A stretch of DNA of 64,000 nucleotides from Roseivirga sp. BDSF3-8 (GTDB lineage: Bacteria; Bacteroidota; Bacteroidia; Cytophagales; Cyclobacteriaceae), in contig NZ_JBGNFV010000001.1 in NCBI RefSeq assembly GCF_041449215.1, positions 4,853,001-4,917,000 on the forward strand. The letters run 5' to 3'. Every line of letters begins with the position of its first letter. Position 1 is the first letter of the stretch. Shown in pieces: positions 1-8,537 of this stretch. The notes below the pieces were generated by a model that did not search any database, was not told the DNA's origin, and saw nothing but the letters and a program-made list of their open reading frames with translations. The position numbers and the translations under genes were made by a program.

Positions 1-924
1 CACCACCGCCAGGTACACCGCCCAGCCATATACCAGGCGACCAGCTATCACCACCCAGCCATAGGGAGTAGCCTGCAGTAACAGCCCCGCCAGGCCCACC
101 AGCATCGCCGGTATGATTCGCCCGTAAGCACTCTCATGCTCACCGCCATAGCGATGGTACCACCACAGGGCTACCAGGGCCACCAGGCCGGGAATAGCAT
201 ACGTAAGCCCGCTCAGGATCCGGTTATCCAGTCCGGAAACCGCCTCCCAATACAGCGTAAAAAACGGCCGGATCATGAAGGCGCTGAAGTAAAACAGCAG
301 CGTGATTGCCCCCAGTCTCAATATGCCGCTCCATGGCATCCCTTTCGCTTCCTTTTCCTCCTCAGCCTTCACTGTCGCCACATTGCGGTGCCTTCTCAGC
401 AGATACAGGCTTATCCCCATACCCGCCACATCACCCAACGCCATTACCGGAAAGATGTAGCGAGGCGGCCATACCTCCGTCATCAGACCACCAAGCACCG
501 CCCCCGCTATCGCCCCGAAGTAAGCGATTACCGATAGCATCCCTATCGTGCTGCTGTGCTGCTGGCGGTCTATGATCTGCATCAGGTAAGGGTACACCAG
601 CAGGTAGCTTCCCTTACAAAAGATCATCAGCAATGATACCACCCAGAACCATGTCAGGTCTGCCGTTCCGAACAGGTACATACACAGCACCGCCGCCACC
701 AGTTGCGCATACACCAGTATCCGCAACACAGGCACCCGCCGCGACACCCATGCCCAGAAGGGAAAAGCCAGCATCACCATAAGGCAGATCGCCGCCATGT
801 ACATCCCCGTGTGGCGCGTGTCCGTTATTTCGAAAGCCTCCCGGAAAAACTGCGGGTAGAACGGGTGCAGCATCGTATCGCTCACCACCGCCAGAAAGCT
901 CATCAGTACCAGTAAGTTTCTCAT
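1..924 (-). CDS. MFS transporter, probable siderophore exporter (partial)
   Basis: Reading the minus strand from the ATG at 924 gives an open frame to the window edge (308 codons, C-terminus missing). It begins MRNLLVLMSFLAVVSDTM and alternates hydrophobic helices with short basic loops, as in a 12-helix major facilitator. About nine helices are visible, with a charged central loop (RRHRNVATVKAEEEKEAK) dividing the two halves. It follows the N-hydroxylase by 22 bp on the same strand, so it is the third gene of the siderophore operon. MFS proteins in this position usually export the finished siderophore, but that role is inferred from context. An IucA/IucC-type synthetase would be expected further left, outside the window. 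Confidence 0.8.
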   Translation of the reverse strand, partial: MRNLLVLMSFLAVVSDTMLHPFYPQFFREAFEITDTRHTGMYMAAICLMVMLAFPFWAWVSRRVPVLRILVYAQLVAAVLCMYLFGTADLTWFWVVSLLMIFCKGSYLLVYPYLMQIIDRQQHSSTIGMLSVIAYFGAIAGAVLGGLMTEVWPPRYIFPVMALGDVAGMGISLYLLRRHRNVATVKAEEEKEAKGMPWSGILRLGAITLLFYFSAFMIRPFFTLYWEAVSGLDNRILSGLTYAIPGLVALVALWWYHRYGGEHESAYGRIIPAMLVGLAGLLLQATPYGWVVIAGRLVYGWAVYLAVV

Positions 925-946
925 AATCCGGTTTCAGAGATTGCCA

Positions 947-2299
947 TTATGCAAGCTGACCAGCCTGCTTACCATTCATGGATATATCCTGTGGCATGAC
1001 CTCTTCCTCCTGCCCCACACCAAACTGCTGAAAAGCAATGCGCTTCTCGATGGGGTAGTACTCCCTCCCCATCATTTCTTTGATAAGGACAGAGTTACGG
1101 TAACAGGCCATGCCCAGGTCAGGTGTCACGAAACCGTGAGTATGCAGCTCAGCGTTTTGTACAAATATCTCAGAAGCCCCGCGGTCTATTGCATAGTTGC
1201 GGCTCACATCATAGCGCCCCTTTTCATCCCAGCGGATGCGGTCTTTGATGCCCCCTATAAACTCCGGCATCCGGTACCGGTAGCCCGTTGCCATCACCAC
1301 ATGTTCCGTCTCCACCTTATAGCAGCGCTCCTGCTCATGCTGCCGGAAGGCAAGGCTTATACCCCCCGTTTCCTCATCCACACCAGCCTCATACAGCGTA
1401 CTGTTAGTCCGCAGGTTTACATTCACAGGTCCAGCCAGGCTCTTCGTATACAGCGTATCATATATGCTGTTGATCAGGTTCTGATTTATCCCCTTATAAA
1501 GCCCCTTCTGCTCCGCCATAAGCGCGTCACGCTTAGCCGCAGGCAAGCCATGAAAGTAGTCCACATAGTCCGGTGACGTCATCTCCAGCGTCAGCTTGGC
1601 ATATTCCAGCGGAAAGAAGCGCGGTGATCGCGTCACCCAGTTAAGCGTATAGTCATGCGCGTCTATGTCCTGCAGCAGGTCATAAAACACCTCCGCTGCA
1701 CTCTGCCCCGACCCCACTACCGTGATCGATCTGCCCGCCTGCAGCCTTCGTTTGTACGAGAGGTAAGATGCCGTATGAATCGCCCTTCCCATCAGGTCAC
1801 CGCAGCAGGCAGGCACATCCGGCGACGTACCCGTACCCAGCACCAGGCGGGGCGCCCGGTACCCAACCGTTTCACCCGTTTCCGTGCATAGCGCCCTCAC
1901 CAGGTACATCCCGCTCCCCTCGTCATAGCTCACCTCATGCACATGCTTATTAAAGCGGATGCTGCTAAGCCGCTCTATCGCCCATTGGCAATAGCGGTTA
2001 TACTCATTGCGCAGCAGCAGGAAATTCTCCCGTATGTAAAAATTATACATGCGCCCCTGCTCCTTTATATAGTTCAGAAAGCTGAAGCGGCTCGTAGGGT
2101 CCGCCATCGTCACCAGGTCCGCCATAAAAGGGATCTGCAATGTCGTGTCCTCCATCAGCATGCCCGGGTGCCAGTTAAAGCCGCCCTTCTTCTCGAGGAA
2201 TACCCCGTTCAGTTCCTCAATAGGTTCCGTCAGGCACGCCAGCCCCAGATTAAAGGGTCCCAGCCCTATCGCGATAAAATCATGTGTAGTCGATGTCAT
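947..2299 (-). CDS. Lysine/ornithine/diamine N-monooxygenase (IucD/PvdA/DesB family)
   Basis: This is a flavin-dependent N-hydroxylase that makes hydroxamate precursors for a siderophore. The N-terminal FAD-binding motif is FIAIGLGPFNLGLACL, characteristic of the IucD/SidA family. WHPGMLMEDTTLQIPFMADL and the NADPH-binding VVGSGQSAAEVFYDLL follow, and ATGYRYR near the C-terminus is the family's ATGY motif. At about 450 aa the length is normal. The frame can be extended to a TTG at 2314, but the ATG at 2299 places the FAD motif at the usual distance from the start and is preferred. The gene lies 35 bp after the PLP decarboxylase. This decarboxylase-plus-hydroxylase pair is typical of desferrioxamine/bisucaberin-type pathways acting on cadaverine. 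The exact amine substrate cannot be read from the sequence. Confidence 0.9.
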   Translation of the reverse strand: MTSTTHDFIAIGLGPFNLGLACLTEPIEELNGVFLEKKGGFNWHPGMLMEDTTLQIPFMADLVTMADPTSRFSFLNYIKEQGRMYNFYIRENFLLLRNEYNRYCQWAIERLSSIRFNKHVHEVSYDEGSGMYLVRALCTETGETVGYRAPRLVLGTGTSPDVPACCGDLMGRAIHTASYLSYKRRLQAGRSITVVGSGQSAAEVFYDLLQDIDAHDYTLNWVTRSPRFFPLEYAKLTLEMTSPDYVDYFHGLPAAKRDALMAEQKGLYKGINQNLINSIYDTLYTKSLAGPVNVNLRTNSTLYEAGVDEETGGISLAFRQHEQERCYKVETEHVVMATGYRYRMPEFIGGIKDRIRWDEKGRYDVSRNYAIDRGASEIFVQNAELHTHGFVTPDLGMACYRNSVLIKEMMGREYYPIEKRIAFQQFGVGQEEEVMPQDISMNGKQAGQLA

Positions 2300-2334
2300 C
2301 TCTCTTTCTGTCAAATGTCTTTTTCCTCTTTCCC

Positions 2335-3885
2335 TTATGCACAGGCCATTGCCTGCTCCTGCTCACGTACCAGCGCCTCACCGTGCGCACGAATCATCCC
2401 TATGATCTCCTCCATCACCGATACAGGTGTCTGAGGATTTAGCAGCGTAAACTTCAGGTACGTCTCCCCGTACACCTTTGTGCCAGCTATCAATGACCGG
2501 CCGCTTGCAAACATCCGCTTACGAATCCCTGCATTCAGTTCATTTAGATTTACCTCTTGCTTGTCCCCTTCCCCTACAGGGCAGTAGCGAAATACGATGG
2601 CACTTATCTCCGGCCGGTGCAGTACCTCAAAGTCCCGAGCCTCCCGCAGCAGGCCAGCCGTCTCCTGCGCCAGTTCCACTATCCTGTCTATATAGCGCCC
2701 CAGTTCACTACGTCCCATCGTCCGCAGCGTCATCCATAACTTCAGCGCATCAAAGCGCCGCGTAGTCTGCAGGCTCTTGCTCACCATATTTGGCACCCCT
2801 GCCCGCTCCTGCTCCTTAGGATTCAGGTAGTCTGCATGGTAGCTTATGTGCCGCACATGCTGCCTGTCCCGCATAAAGAAGCCACTCGCACATACCGGCA
2901 AAAAGAATGTCTTGTGATAGTCTATCGTAGCAGAGTCCGCCTCCTCTATACCAGTCAGTTTCTCCTTATGCAGGTCGCTTAGCATCAGGCCCCCGCCATA
3001 CGCCGCATCCACATGAAACCACAGACCATACTCACGCGCCATCTGAGCTATGCTCCTCAGCGGATCTATCGAACCAAAGTCCGTCGTACCCGCTGTGCCC
3101 ACCACCGCTATCGGTATATTCCCTATCGCCCGTTGCATCTCTATCGCTTCACGCAGCGCCGTCATGTCCATCCGGTAGCAGTCGTCCGCTGCCACCTGCA
3201 CCACCGCATGTTGTCCCAGCCCCAGCAGGCTCGCCGCCTTCTGTATGCTGAAATGGCTCATCTCTGAGCAGAATATCCGGAATCGAGAACTATCCACTGG
3301 CAGGCCACCGATCTTTGCGCTGTCACCATAGCGGCTGCTGATATAGTGGTCACGTGCCAGTAGCATCCCCATAAGGTTACTCTGAGTACCACCGCTCGTA
3401 AATATCCCCTCCCCATCTTCCGGAAAACCTATTCCGTCCAGTGTCCAGCGCACCAGCTTCTGCTCCATCAGCGTAGCCCCTATACTTTGGTCCCAGGTGT
3501 CCATGCTCGTATTTATCGCACTGCTGATCACCTCCGCCACCAGAGCAGGCATCACCACCGGGCAGTTCAGGTGCGCCACATAGCCCTCATCATGAAAGTA
3601 TATGCAGTCATCCATATACAGGCGCTGCACCTCCTCCAGGCACTCATCCATAGAGACCCCCTGCTCAAAATCTGCCGGACCGTGCCGGTCAAACTTCTCA
3701 CCTACCTCCGCCAGCGACGCCCCCGTAAAAGGCCTCTCCGTTTTGTTCATTTGGCTGATTACCGCGTCCACCGCCTGTAGTATTCCCTGGCGGTAGCCCA
3801 TCATATTAGACGGTGCAAACAAATGCCTGTATGGCACACCCTCCGGCGCCTTATGTATGGTTGGTTTTATGGCTGCAACTATCAT
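2335..3885 (-). CDS. PLP-dependent decarboxylase of siderophore synthesis (DesA/Ddc-like)
   Basis: This group II pyridoxal-phosphate decarboxylase is the first gene of the siderophore operon. The PLP-binding signature is clear. HVDAAYGG holds Asp293, which contacts the pyridine nitrogen. DYHKTFFLPVC holds Lys325, the Schiff-base lysine. FTSGGTQSNLMG around residue 165 is the phosphate-binding segment. The length of 516 aa fits L-2,4-diaminobutyrate and lysine decarboxylases such as DesA. Next to an N-hydroxylase, lysine to cadaverine is the most likely reaction, with diaminobutyrate as the alternative. A 19-bp inverted repeat 51 bp upstream and a Bacteroidota promoter suggest iron-dependent control. 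Confidence 0.9.
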   Translation of the reverse strand: MIVAAIKPTIHKAPEGVPYRHLFAPSNMMGYRQGILQAVDAVISQMNKTERPFTGASLAEVGEKFDRHGPADFEQGVSMDECLEEVQRLYMDDCIYFHDEGYVAHLNCPVVMPALVAEVISSAINTSMDTWDQSIGATLMEQKLVRWTLDGIGFPEDGEGIFTSGGTQSNLMGMLLARDHYISSRYGDSAKIGGLPVDSSRFRIFCSEMSHFSIQKAASLLGLGQHAVVQVAADDCYRMDMTALREAIEMQRAIGNIPIAVVGTAGTTDFGSIDPLRSIAQMAREYGLWFHVDAAYGGGLMLSDLHKEKLTGIEEADSATIDYHKTFFLPVCASGFFMRDRQHVRHISYHADYLNPKEQERAGVPNMVSKSLQTTRRFDALKLWMTLRTMGRSELGRYIDRIVELAQETAGLLREARDFEVLHRPEISAIVFRYCPVGEGDKQEVNLNELNAGIRKRMFASGRSLIAGTKVYGETYLKFTLLNPQTPVSVMEEIIGMIRAHGEALVREQEQAMACA

Positions 3886-3935
3886 AGTATCACTGTCAAA
3901 GCCCTGTCAATCAAGATCATGGGCCTATGGAATTT

Positions 3936-3954
3936 ATTTAGAATGATTTTAAAT
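3936..3954. promoter_or_regulatory. Probable iron-responsive operator (DtxR-like box) of siderophore operon
   Basis: The sequence ATTTAGA-ATGAT-TTTAAAT is a 19-bp inverted repeat with one arm mismatch. It has the same arms and spacer length as the perfect ATTTAGA-CTTAA-TCTAAAT in front of the TonB receptor at 12285. The 19-bp length and TTAG...CTAA core resemble DtxR/IdeR boxes. It lies between the predicted transcription start and the ATG. Confidence 0.55.
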
Positions 3955-3969
3955 AGTAATCGACAGCCG

Positions 3970-4000
3970 CAAAAGTATAGCCACAGACCAGCCCCTCCAA
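3970..4000 (-). promoter_or_regulatory. Bacteroidota-type promoter of siderophore operon
   Basis: On the minus strand, TTG (3998-4000) and TACTTTTG (3970-3977) are separated by 20 bp. They match the Bacteroidota sigma-ABfr consensus TTG and TAnnTTTG. The predicted start near 3963 puts the operator at 3936-3954 just inside the transcript. Confidence 0.5.
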
Positions 4001-4139
4001 TCGCCCATCTGAGGTATAAATGAGGTAATTACAAGTGGTCAGTTTGGGGTAGACTTATGCTGTGTTTAGGGTAGGTAAGCACTGAACAAATGGAGATAGA
4101 CCCCAATAATTCCAGACCTACCCTGAAGTACGTCTATAT

Positions 4140-4164
4140 AAAAAAGGAAGCCCTCTGAGCTTCC
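4140..4164 (-). terminator. Rho-independent terminator reading left
   Basis: Read on the minus strand, GGAAGC-TCAGAGG-GCTTCC is followed by six T and TATATAG. The stem is short (6 bp) but the T tract is good. It would stop leftward transcription before it enters the siderophore promoter. No gene is visible that it would serve. Confidence 0.45.
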
Positions 4165-4197
4165 TGCATTTTCGAACAAAGGCCTGCAAAACCTAGT

Positions 4198-4735
4198 CTC
4201 CCTTCCGGCCCACCCATGTAGGGGTAGGTCAAAAATGTTGACGCGAAGAGGGCTGTTATCAACCTAAGAGTAAATCCATACTACCACGGGCTTGTATCCA
4301 GTGGTTACAATTTACGGGAGGTTGTACCTCCCTGTGCAGGATGTTATTGATTTCACCGAGCTCTGTAATTAGTGACTAGCCTTTTGATAAGGAGTAATAT
4401 AGAAGCTTAGCTTGACAGCTATAGCCAAAGGGTTTTAGTCCATTTACATGCTTAACATGACGCCGCTGCCCCTGGGGAAAGGTCCGATTTTCAGGGATGG
4501 GACCGGCACTCTGCCAGGTCGGCATATCCGGGTAGAAATAGCATAAGAACTAGTAGTATTGATGTAAAGGGACATGATGCAAGACCCTCTAAAGTCTGAC
4601 CTATTCCCCCTTCCGGCCCACCATACAAGGGTAGTTTACAAATGTTGACGCGAAGGGGCCCGACGCACCAAAATCATTATTATATGATGATTTTTCTGTC
4701 GGAGGATGTATCGCTGAGGGAATTCCAGAAAGATG
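4198..4735. repeat. Hairpin-rich intergenic repeat module, copy 1
   Basis: This non-coding stretch holds three blocks that recur in the same order at 6263-6670. Block 1 (4198-4252) runs from CTCCCTTCC to AATGTTGACGCGAAGAGGG. Block 2 (about 4476-4545) contains CAGGGATGGGACCGGCAC and GGTCGGCAT. Block 3 (4595-4712) begins TCTGACCTATTCCCCCTTCC, contains ACAAATGTTGACGCGAAGGGG, and ends with a hairpin (4660-4702: CCGAC and AAAATCAT paired with ATGATTTT and GTCGG). Blocks 1 and 3 also resemble each other. CCCCTTC at one end of block 3 can pair with GAAGGGG at the other. No protein function is recognised here. The stretch 4001-4139 holds nothing else recognised. Confidence 0.6.
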
Positions 4736-4891
4736 TAGTATTGATTTCGATACCAGCATAATGCCCTGGTTAAAATCTATATTACCAGGTGTTAATCAGG
4801 ACTATCATTCACTATTGGAATGTATTACATTGCAGAATCATTGATCCTAGTACCTAAAAGCCCCCAATTAACTGATAATACACTTCAACCT

Positions 4892-5614
4892 ATGAATCCA
4901 TCTGATAAGTTAAAATCCATACAAGACCATTTGTATACCTCTGAGGATGGAGACCAATACACCATCGAATTACTGGGTGGTATGAAGTCTAAAGAGATTC
5001 AAAACCTTAAAAATAGCCTTCCGAATCAATACCTACCTCCGGAAATTGAAGAACTGCTTACATTTAGCAAAGGCTTTATATTTAATGAGCTTGACGAAAT
5101 CCGTTTCGATGCTTTCGGGTATTTCGGTTTTGAAGAGGTATTCCCCTACTCCATTCAGCTTGCAGGGGATGGGTTTGGCAATTTCTGGATACTGGATATT
5201 GATTCGGAAGGTAATTGGAAAGAAGTATATTATGTGGGGCATGACCCTGCTGTTATCGTAAAACACTCAGAGAACCTTAGCCAATTCATCGCGCATATTG
5301 ATGAATTCGGAATAGCTGGAGAGAACTCACACCTTGCAACTATCCATGACCAGGCAGTCTATCAAATATGGAATGAGGAATCTGGTATGATGGAGGACGA
5401 TACAGGGTCTTACCTTTTCGAAACCCCTAAAGAGTTACCCGAATCCTATTGGATAGCAAACCTGAAAGACAAACCAATAGGTACCGGGTTTGCATGGGGA
5501 AAGTTCGGTCACGGTGCTGAGATAGTCCGGCCTGGGGACGACCCCATTTGGGTGATTGAGAAGAAGAAAAGGCAAGGCTTCTTTTATAAGCTTTTTGGGC
5601 TGGGTAAAAGGTAG
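4892..5614 (+). CDS. SMI1/KNR4 (SUKH)-like hypothetical protein
   Basis: The protein has about 240 aa if translation starts at MNPSDKLKSIQDH; the frame stays open to an ATG at 4820. YLPPEIEELLTFSKGFIF, followed by a GYFGFEEVF/GDGFGNFWILDID segment, matches the SUKH (SMI1/KNR4) pattern of a helix, an acidic strand and a G-D-G-x-G-N turn. The C-terminal third (YWIANLKDKPIGTGFAWGKFG) is extra. SUKH proteins are often immunity proteins to polymorphic toxins or phage-related nucleases, but no toxin gene lies beside it. It sits alone between two copies of a repeat module together with a small membrane protein. The AT-rich composition differs from the GC-richer siderophore genes, which may hint at transfer. 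Confidence 0.65.
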   Translation: MNPSDKLKSIQDHLYTSEDGDQYTIELLGGMKSKEIQNLKNSLPNQYLPPEIEELLTFSKGFIFNELDEIRFDAFGYFGFEEVFPYSIQLAGDGFGNFWILDIDSEGNWKEVYYVGHDPAVIVKHSENLSQFIAHIDEFGIAGENSHLATIHDQAVYQIWNEESGMMEDDTGSYLFETPKELPESYWIANLKDKPIGTGFAWGKFGHGAEIVRPGDDPIWVIEKKKRQGFFYKLFGLGKR

Positions 5615-5724
5615 TCTGAGATGCCTAACTAGTACGTTATACTTCGAGTAAATTTTTTAGCAAAAGACGCGTACCACACCCTATTCCCAATTTTCACTAT
5701 CTTTACATTACCTAAATCAGAAAC

Positions 5725-6198
5725 ATGTACGCACTCAGCGATCTTCAGAAGCAGGAACGTAAAGCCTCCTACCTTGCCATACTTCTTTTGGGGGTAATCT
5801 CTGCCATTTTCCTTGCGGTGGCCCTGTCTTTTGGAGCCGGTGAGCCACTTCCTATGGTTTACGGAGCAATAGGAATTGTCCTGTTGCTATTCATCATTTA
5901 CCTACGTGTCCGCATGAAAAGTGAGCTCAACCAGGGCTATGATATACAGGATGGCAAACTCAGGTTTTACCGTAATGGCGTATTGAAAGAAGAAGTCCCT
6001 ATTGAGCACATAACCACTATCACACACTACCTCAAAAGCGGTATTTACGAATTTAGCTACGATGGAGCTTATATCACAGAGGCTTTCCCCTATACACCTG
6101 ATATTTTGAAGCAAATAAAGGAAATCAACCCTCACATAGAACAAAAAACTAACTGGGAGTGGTACTCCATCACATTCAGATATTTGTTCAAGTATTAG
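5725..6198 (+). CDS. Small membrane protein with PH-like C-terminal domain
   Basis: This 157-aa protein has two adjacent transmembrane helices (about residues 15-36 and 43-61) and then a soluble beta-rich part (YDIQDGKLRFYRNGVLKEEV, EHITTITHYLKSGIYEFSYDG). The pattern resembles bacterial PH-like membrane proteins of the YdbT/DUF304 kind, though the match is only general. It lies 110 bp after the SUKH-like gene on the same strand, and the two may be co-transcribed. No function is assigned. The ATG at 5725 is the only sensible start, as it immediately precedes the hydrophobic region. Confidence 0.6.
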   Translation: MYALSDLQKQERKASYLAILLLGVISAIFLAVALSFGAGEPLPMVYGAIGIVLLLFIIYLRVRMKSELNQGYDIQDGKLRFYRNGVLKEEVPIEHITTITHYLKSGIYEFSYDGAYITEAFPYTPDILKQIKEINPHIEQKTNWEWYSITFRYLFKY

Positions 6199-6262
6199 AT
6201 AGGGGTAAGGGATTTTCTATATAAAGCCTCATGGCTACGAGCTTGCCACCCCGGCTTTGCGA

Positions 6263-6670
6263 CCCCTTCCCCTCACCAATGCGCCTGGGGATCACAAATG
6301 CTGACGCGAAGGGGGTTGGCGCTAAATTAGCAATTCCCCGCCCCATGGGCGGGGGCAGAAGGAAAAAGGTGACACACTTTTTCCTTCAGGGGCGGGATCG
6401 GCACACTGCTGGGCCGGCATGCCGATAAGAATAACATTGAAAATTGGGTAACAATGATGTGTAGGGCCATTCTTGGAAGACCCTCCGGCATATCGGTACG
6501 GGAAGTTGCCTCTAGTGAGAAAGTGGTGGTACGTTTTCTTAGCCGTCCCGAAAGTTTGACCCTATTCCCATTTCCACCTTCCCATCCCCTTGAAGATTAC
6601 AAATGTCGCCGTAAAGGGGCTGACCTACAAAAGTCATTTGATATAATAAATTTCCCGTCGGGGATGTAAC
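6263..6670. repeat. Hairpin-rich intergenic repeat module, copy 2
   Basis: This is the second copy of the module seen at 4198-4735, in the same orientation and block order. Block 1 (6263-6315) runs from CCCCTTCC to ACAAATGCTGACGCGAAGGGGG. Block 2 (6380-6425) contains CAGGGGCGGGATCGGCAC and GGCCGGCAT. Block 3 (6555-6668) begins TTTGACCCTATTCCC, contains ATTACAAATGTCGCCGTAAAGGGG, and ends CCCGTCGGGGATGTAAC, matching the other copy's GTCGGAGGATGTATC. Short frames opened by the repeat (for example from 6231 and 6454) are low-complexity and have no family features, so they are not called as genes. Confidence 0.6.
6335..6396. repeat. Nested GC-rich inverted repeats
   Basis: A perfect 11-bp stem, GAAGGAAAAAG (6358-6368) and CTTTTTCCTTC (6377-6387), encloses the 8-nt loop GTGACACA. 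It is flanked by CCCCGCCCC-ATGG-GCGGGG on the left and GGGGCGGG on the right, which can extend or compete with it. It lies within repeat module copy 2, and copy 1 keeps only a degenerate version. It could be an RNA structure or a mobile-repeat terminus. Confidence 0.6.
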
Positions 6671-6694
6671 CAGGCAGCCATAATTAAAAGCCTC

Positions 6695-7324
6695 CTACTC
6701 ACCCTTCAGCAGTGCCTTGATAAGCTCCGTATTGCTGCGTACGTTCATCTTTTTCATAATGTTCTTCTTATGCGTACGCACCGTGTGCACACTCAGGTAA
6801 AGTTGTGCCGCTATTTCTTTGGCCGATTTCCCTTCCGCTATCAGCGCCGTAATTTCACCCTCACGACGGGTAAGGCATGTGGGAAGGCAGCGATCCGGCG
6901 TGCCTGCCTGTATGCTTTGCTCCAGCAGAAGATCCAGTATTTTACTACAAAAAGCCTTCTTTCCCTTCAGCACCATTTCTACCGCCCAGCGTACTTCCTC
7001 CTCCCCGCAGTCCTTTGTCAGGTATCCGCTCACTCCATACGACAACACCTGCATGATGGTGGCCCGGTCCGTGTCTGAGGAAAACACCAGCACAGGCAGC
7101 TTAGGGTATGACTTACGAATTACCTGTACATCAGCCCGGGAAAAAGCCCCTGGCTGGTTATAGTCCATCATTACCAAGGCAATATCACCAGTAGCCAGAC
7201 AGTCTTGCAGCGAAGCTGCGTCATCCGGCTCTGCCACTACAGTAATACCCTCCTGTTCCTGCAGTATGGCCTTCAGACCGGTGATAAATACAGGTTGGGC
7301 ATCGGCTATTACAGCAGATTTCAT
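6695..7324 (-). CDS. NarL/LuxR-family response regulator
   Basis: The 209-aa protein has a CheY-like receiver (1-120) and a LuxR-type helix-turn-helix (about 148-205). The phosphoacceptor is Asp54 (VMMDYNQP) and the conserved lysine is Lys104 (GYLTKD). The acidic pocket is reduced: the usual DD near the N-terminus is IADAQP, leaving only Asp8. The output domain reads LTRREGEITALIAEGKSAKEIAAQLYLSVHTVRTHKKNI in successive pieces, a textbook LuxR/GerE motif. It is the last gene of the TonB operon, 22 bp after the PepSY gene. No histidine kinase is adjacent, so its partner is unknown. It may tune iron uptake. Confidence 0.9.
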   Translation of the reverse strand: MKSAVIADAQPVFITGLKAILQEQEGITVVAEPDDAASLQDCLATGDIALVMMDYNQPGAFSRADVQVIRKSYPKLPVLVFSSDTDRATIMQVLSYGVSGYLTKDCGEEEVRWAVEMVLKGKKAFCSKILDLLLEQSIQAGTPDRCLPTCLTRREGEITALIAEGKSAKEIAAQLYLSVHTVRTHKKNIMKKMNVRSNTELIKALLKGE

Positions 7325-7346
7325 AGCGGGCAGGGTATAGGTATGA

Positions 7347-8537
7347 TCAGACGTTCTCTTTCATTTTGGGGCGTTTCATAGAAAGCTTTGCCGCAGCCTT
7401 CTTTTTTCCTGTCTTTTGCGGCGTTGCGCGTTTTTCGCCTTTCTTTTTGCGCCGGCCGCGCCAGATCATGAAGCCCGTTACCGGCAGTGAGGCAGCAACA
7501 AGGCTCGCAAAGAATGCCAGCAGTTTGCCTGCAAATCCAAATATGCCCCCCGTGTGAATGTCGTAATTCATACGGATAATCTTTTCTGCTACAGAGGCTT
7601 TCGTAAATGGCTTTGTCCGGAAGTACGCCTTATCATCGATACGTTCCGCCGTATACTGGTCGAAGTAGTGATACTGCAACTCAGAAAAGGTGCCATCAGT
7701 ACGGCTCGTCAGCACATAAATGGGGGCCGTATCCGTAGTAGGTAGCAGCACCATGCTGCCATACCCCTGCGGCAATGAGCCATGCACCGTACGCCAGGCC
7801 TTATCCACCGGATTCGCCACTGCTGTCCTGGCCTCCGGATCACTCACCGGATACACCTCCTCATAGTCCCCGCCACCAGCCAGCCAGTAAACTGACTCCT
7901 TCATCCATCCATAGGCAAAAACCAGTCCCGTGATCGTCACAAACAGTGACACCCAAGTCATATAAAAGCCCAGTACATTATGCAGGTCATAGTTCTTTCG
8001 GCGCCAGCGGGCATTCCACTTTACAGTAAAGCGCTGCTTACGGCCCGCCTTATTCTTTGGCCACCATAGGATTATGCCCGATACCAGCATGATGAAAAAG
8101 ATGATGGTACTGATGCCTACAATATGCTCACCGTAAGGCAGTAGCAAAGTCATATGCAGGTACAGGATGATCGTAAAGAAGTCCTGCCGCATATTCTTTA
8201 CCTTCAGCACCTCCCCTGTATAGGGATTCAGGTAGGTAGTGTAATATTCTCCATCCTTCAAAAAGAGGACATAGGCCGCACGTTCCTGCGTCTCATAGTA
8301 TACCCGTGAGGCACTTCGCCCCTCCAGAGCCTCCTCCGCCCTTTCCACCAAAATCGATGGCGGTAAGTAGGCAGCATCCTGGGCTTCCACATAACGATAG
8401 TCCTGCGTCAGATCCTGTATCTCTTTCTGAAACGCATAGATACATCCTGTGATGGAGACGATAAAAACCACAAGTCCCGAACTGAGGCCCAGTACCAGGT
8501 GCAGTTTACCTACGATTTTTTTAAAGGAAAGTGTCAT
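7347..8537 (-). CDS. PepSY-associated inner-membrane protein (PiuB-like, probable siderophore reductase)
   Basis: The protein has about 396 aa from the ATG at 8537; an upstream TTG at 8564 would add nine residues. Four helices are seen: LHLVLGLSSGLVVFIVSITG near the start, IVGISTIIFFIMLVSGIILWW, MTWVSLFVTITGLVFAYGW, and LLAFFASLVAASLPVTGFMIW near the end. Conserved histidines in LHLVLG, LHMTLLLPYG, YDLHNVLGF and YDIHTGGIFG match the PepSY_TM pattern thought to bind haem. Family members beside TonB receptors are proposed to reduce ferric siderophores in the periplasm. The C-terminal tail is very lysine-rich. It lies in the same operon as the receptor and the DUF4374 lipoprotein. Confidence 0.88.
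   Translation of the reverse strand: MTLSFKKIVGKLHLVLGLSSGLVVFIVSITGCIYAFQKEIQDLTQDYRYVEAQDAAYLPPSILVERAEEALEGRSASRVYYETQERAAYVLFLKDGEYYTTYLNPYTGEVLKVKNMRQDFFTIILYLHMTLLLPYGEHIVGISTIIFFIMLVSGIILWWPKNKAGRKQRFTVKWNARWRRKNYDLHNVLGFYMTWVSLFVTITGLVFAYGWMKESVYWLAGGGDYEEVYPVSDPEARTAVANPVDKAWRTVHGSLPQGYGSMVLLPTTDTAPIYVLTSRTDGTFSELQYHYFDQYTAERIDDKAYFRTKPFTKASVAEKIIRMNYDIHTGGIFGFAGKLLAFFASLVAASLPVTGFMIWRGRRKKKGEKRATPQKTGKKKAAAKLSMKRPKMKENV

Noticed and set aside
6231-6669. Two small open frames of 65 and 71 codons
   Set aside because: Both fall in the repeat module, are Pro/Arg-rich without family features, and their frames are interrupted or shifted in the other copy.
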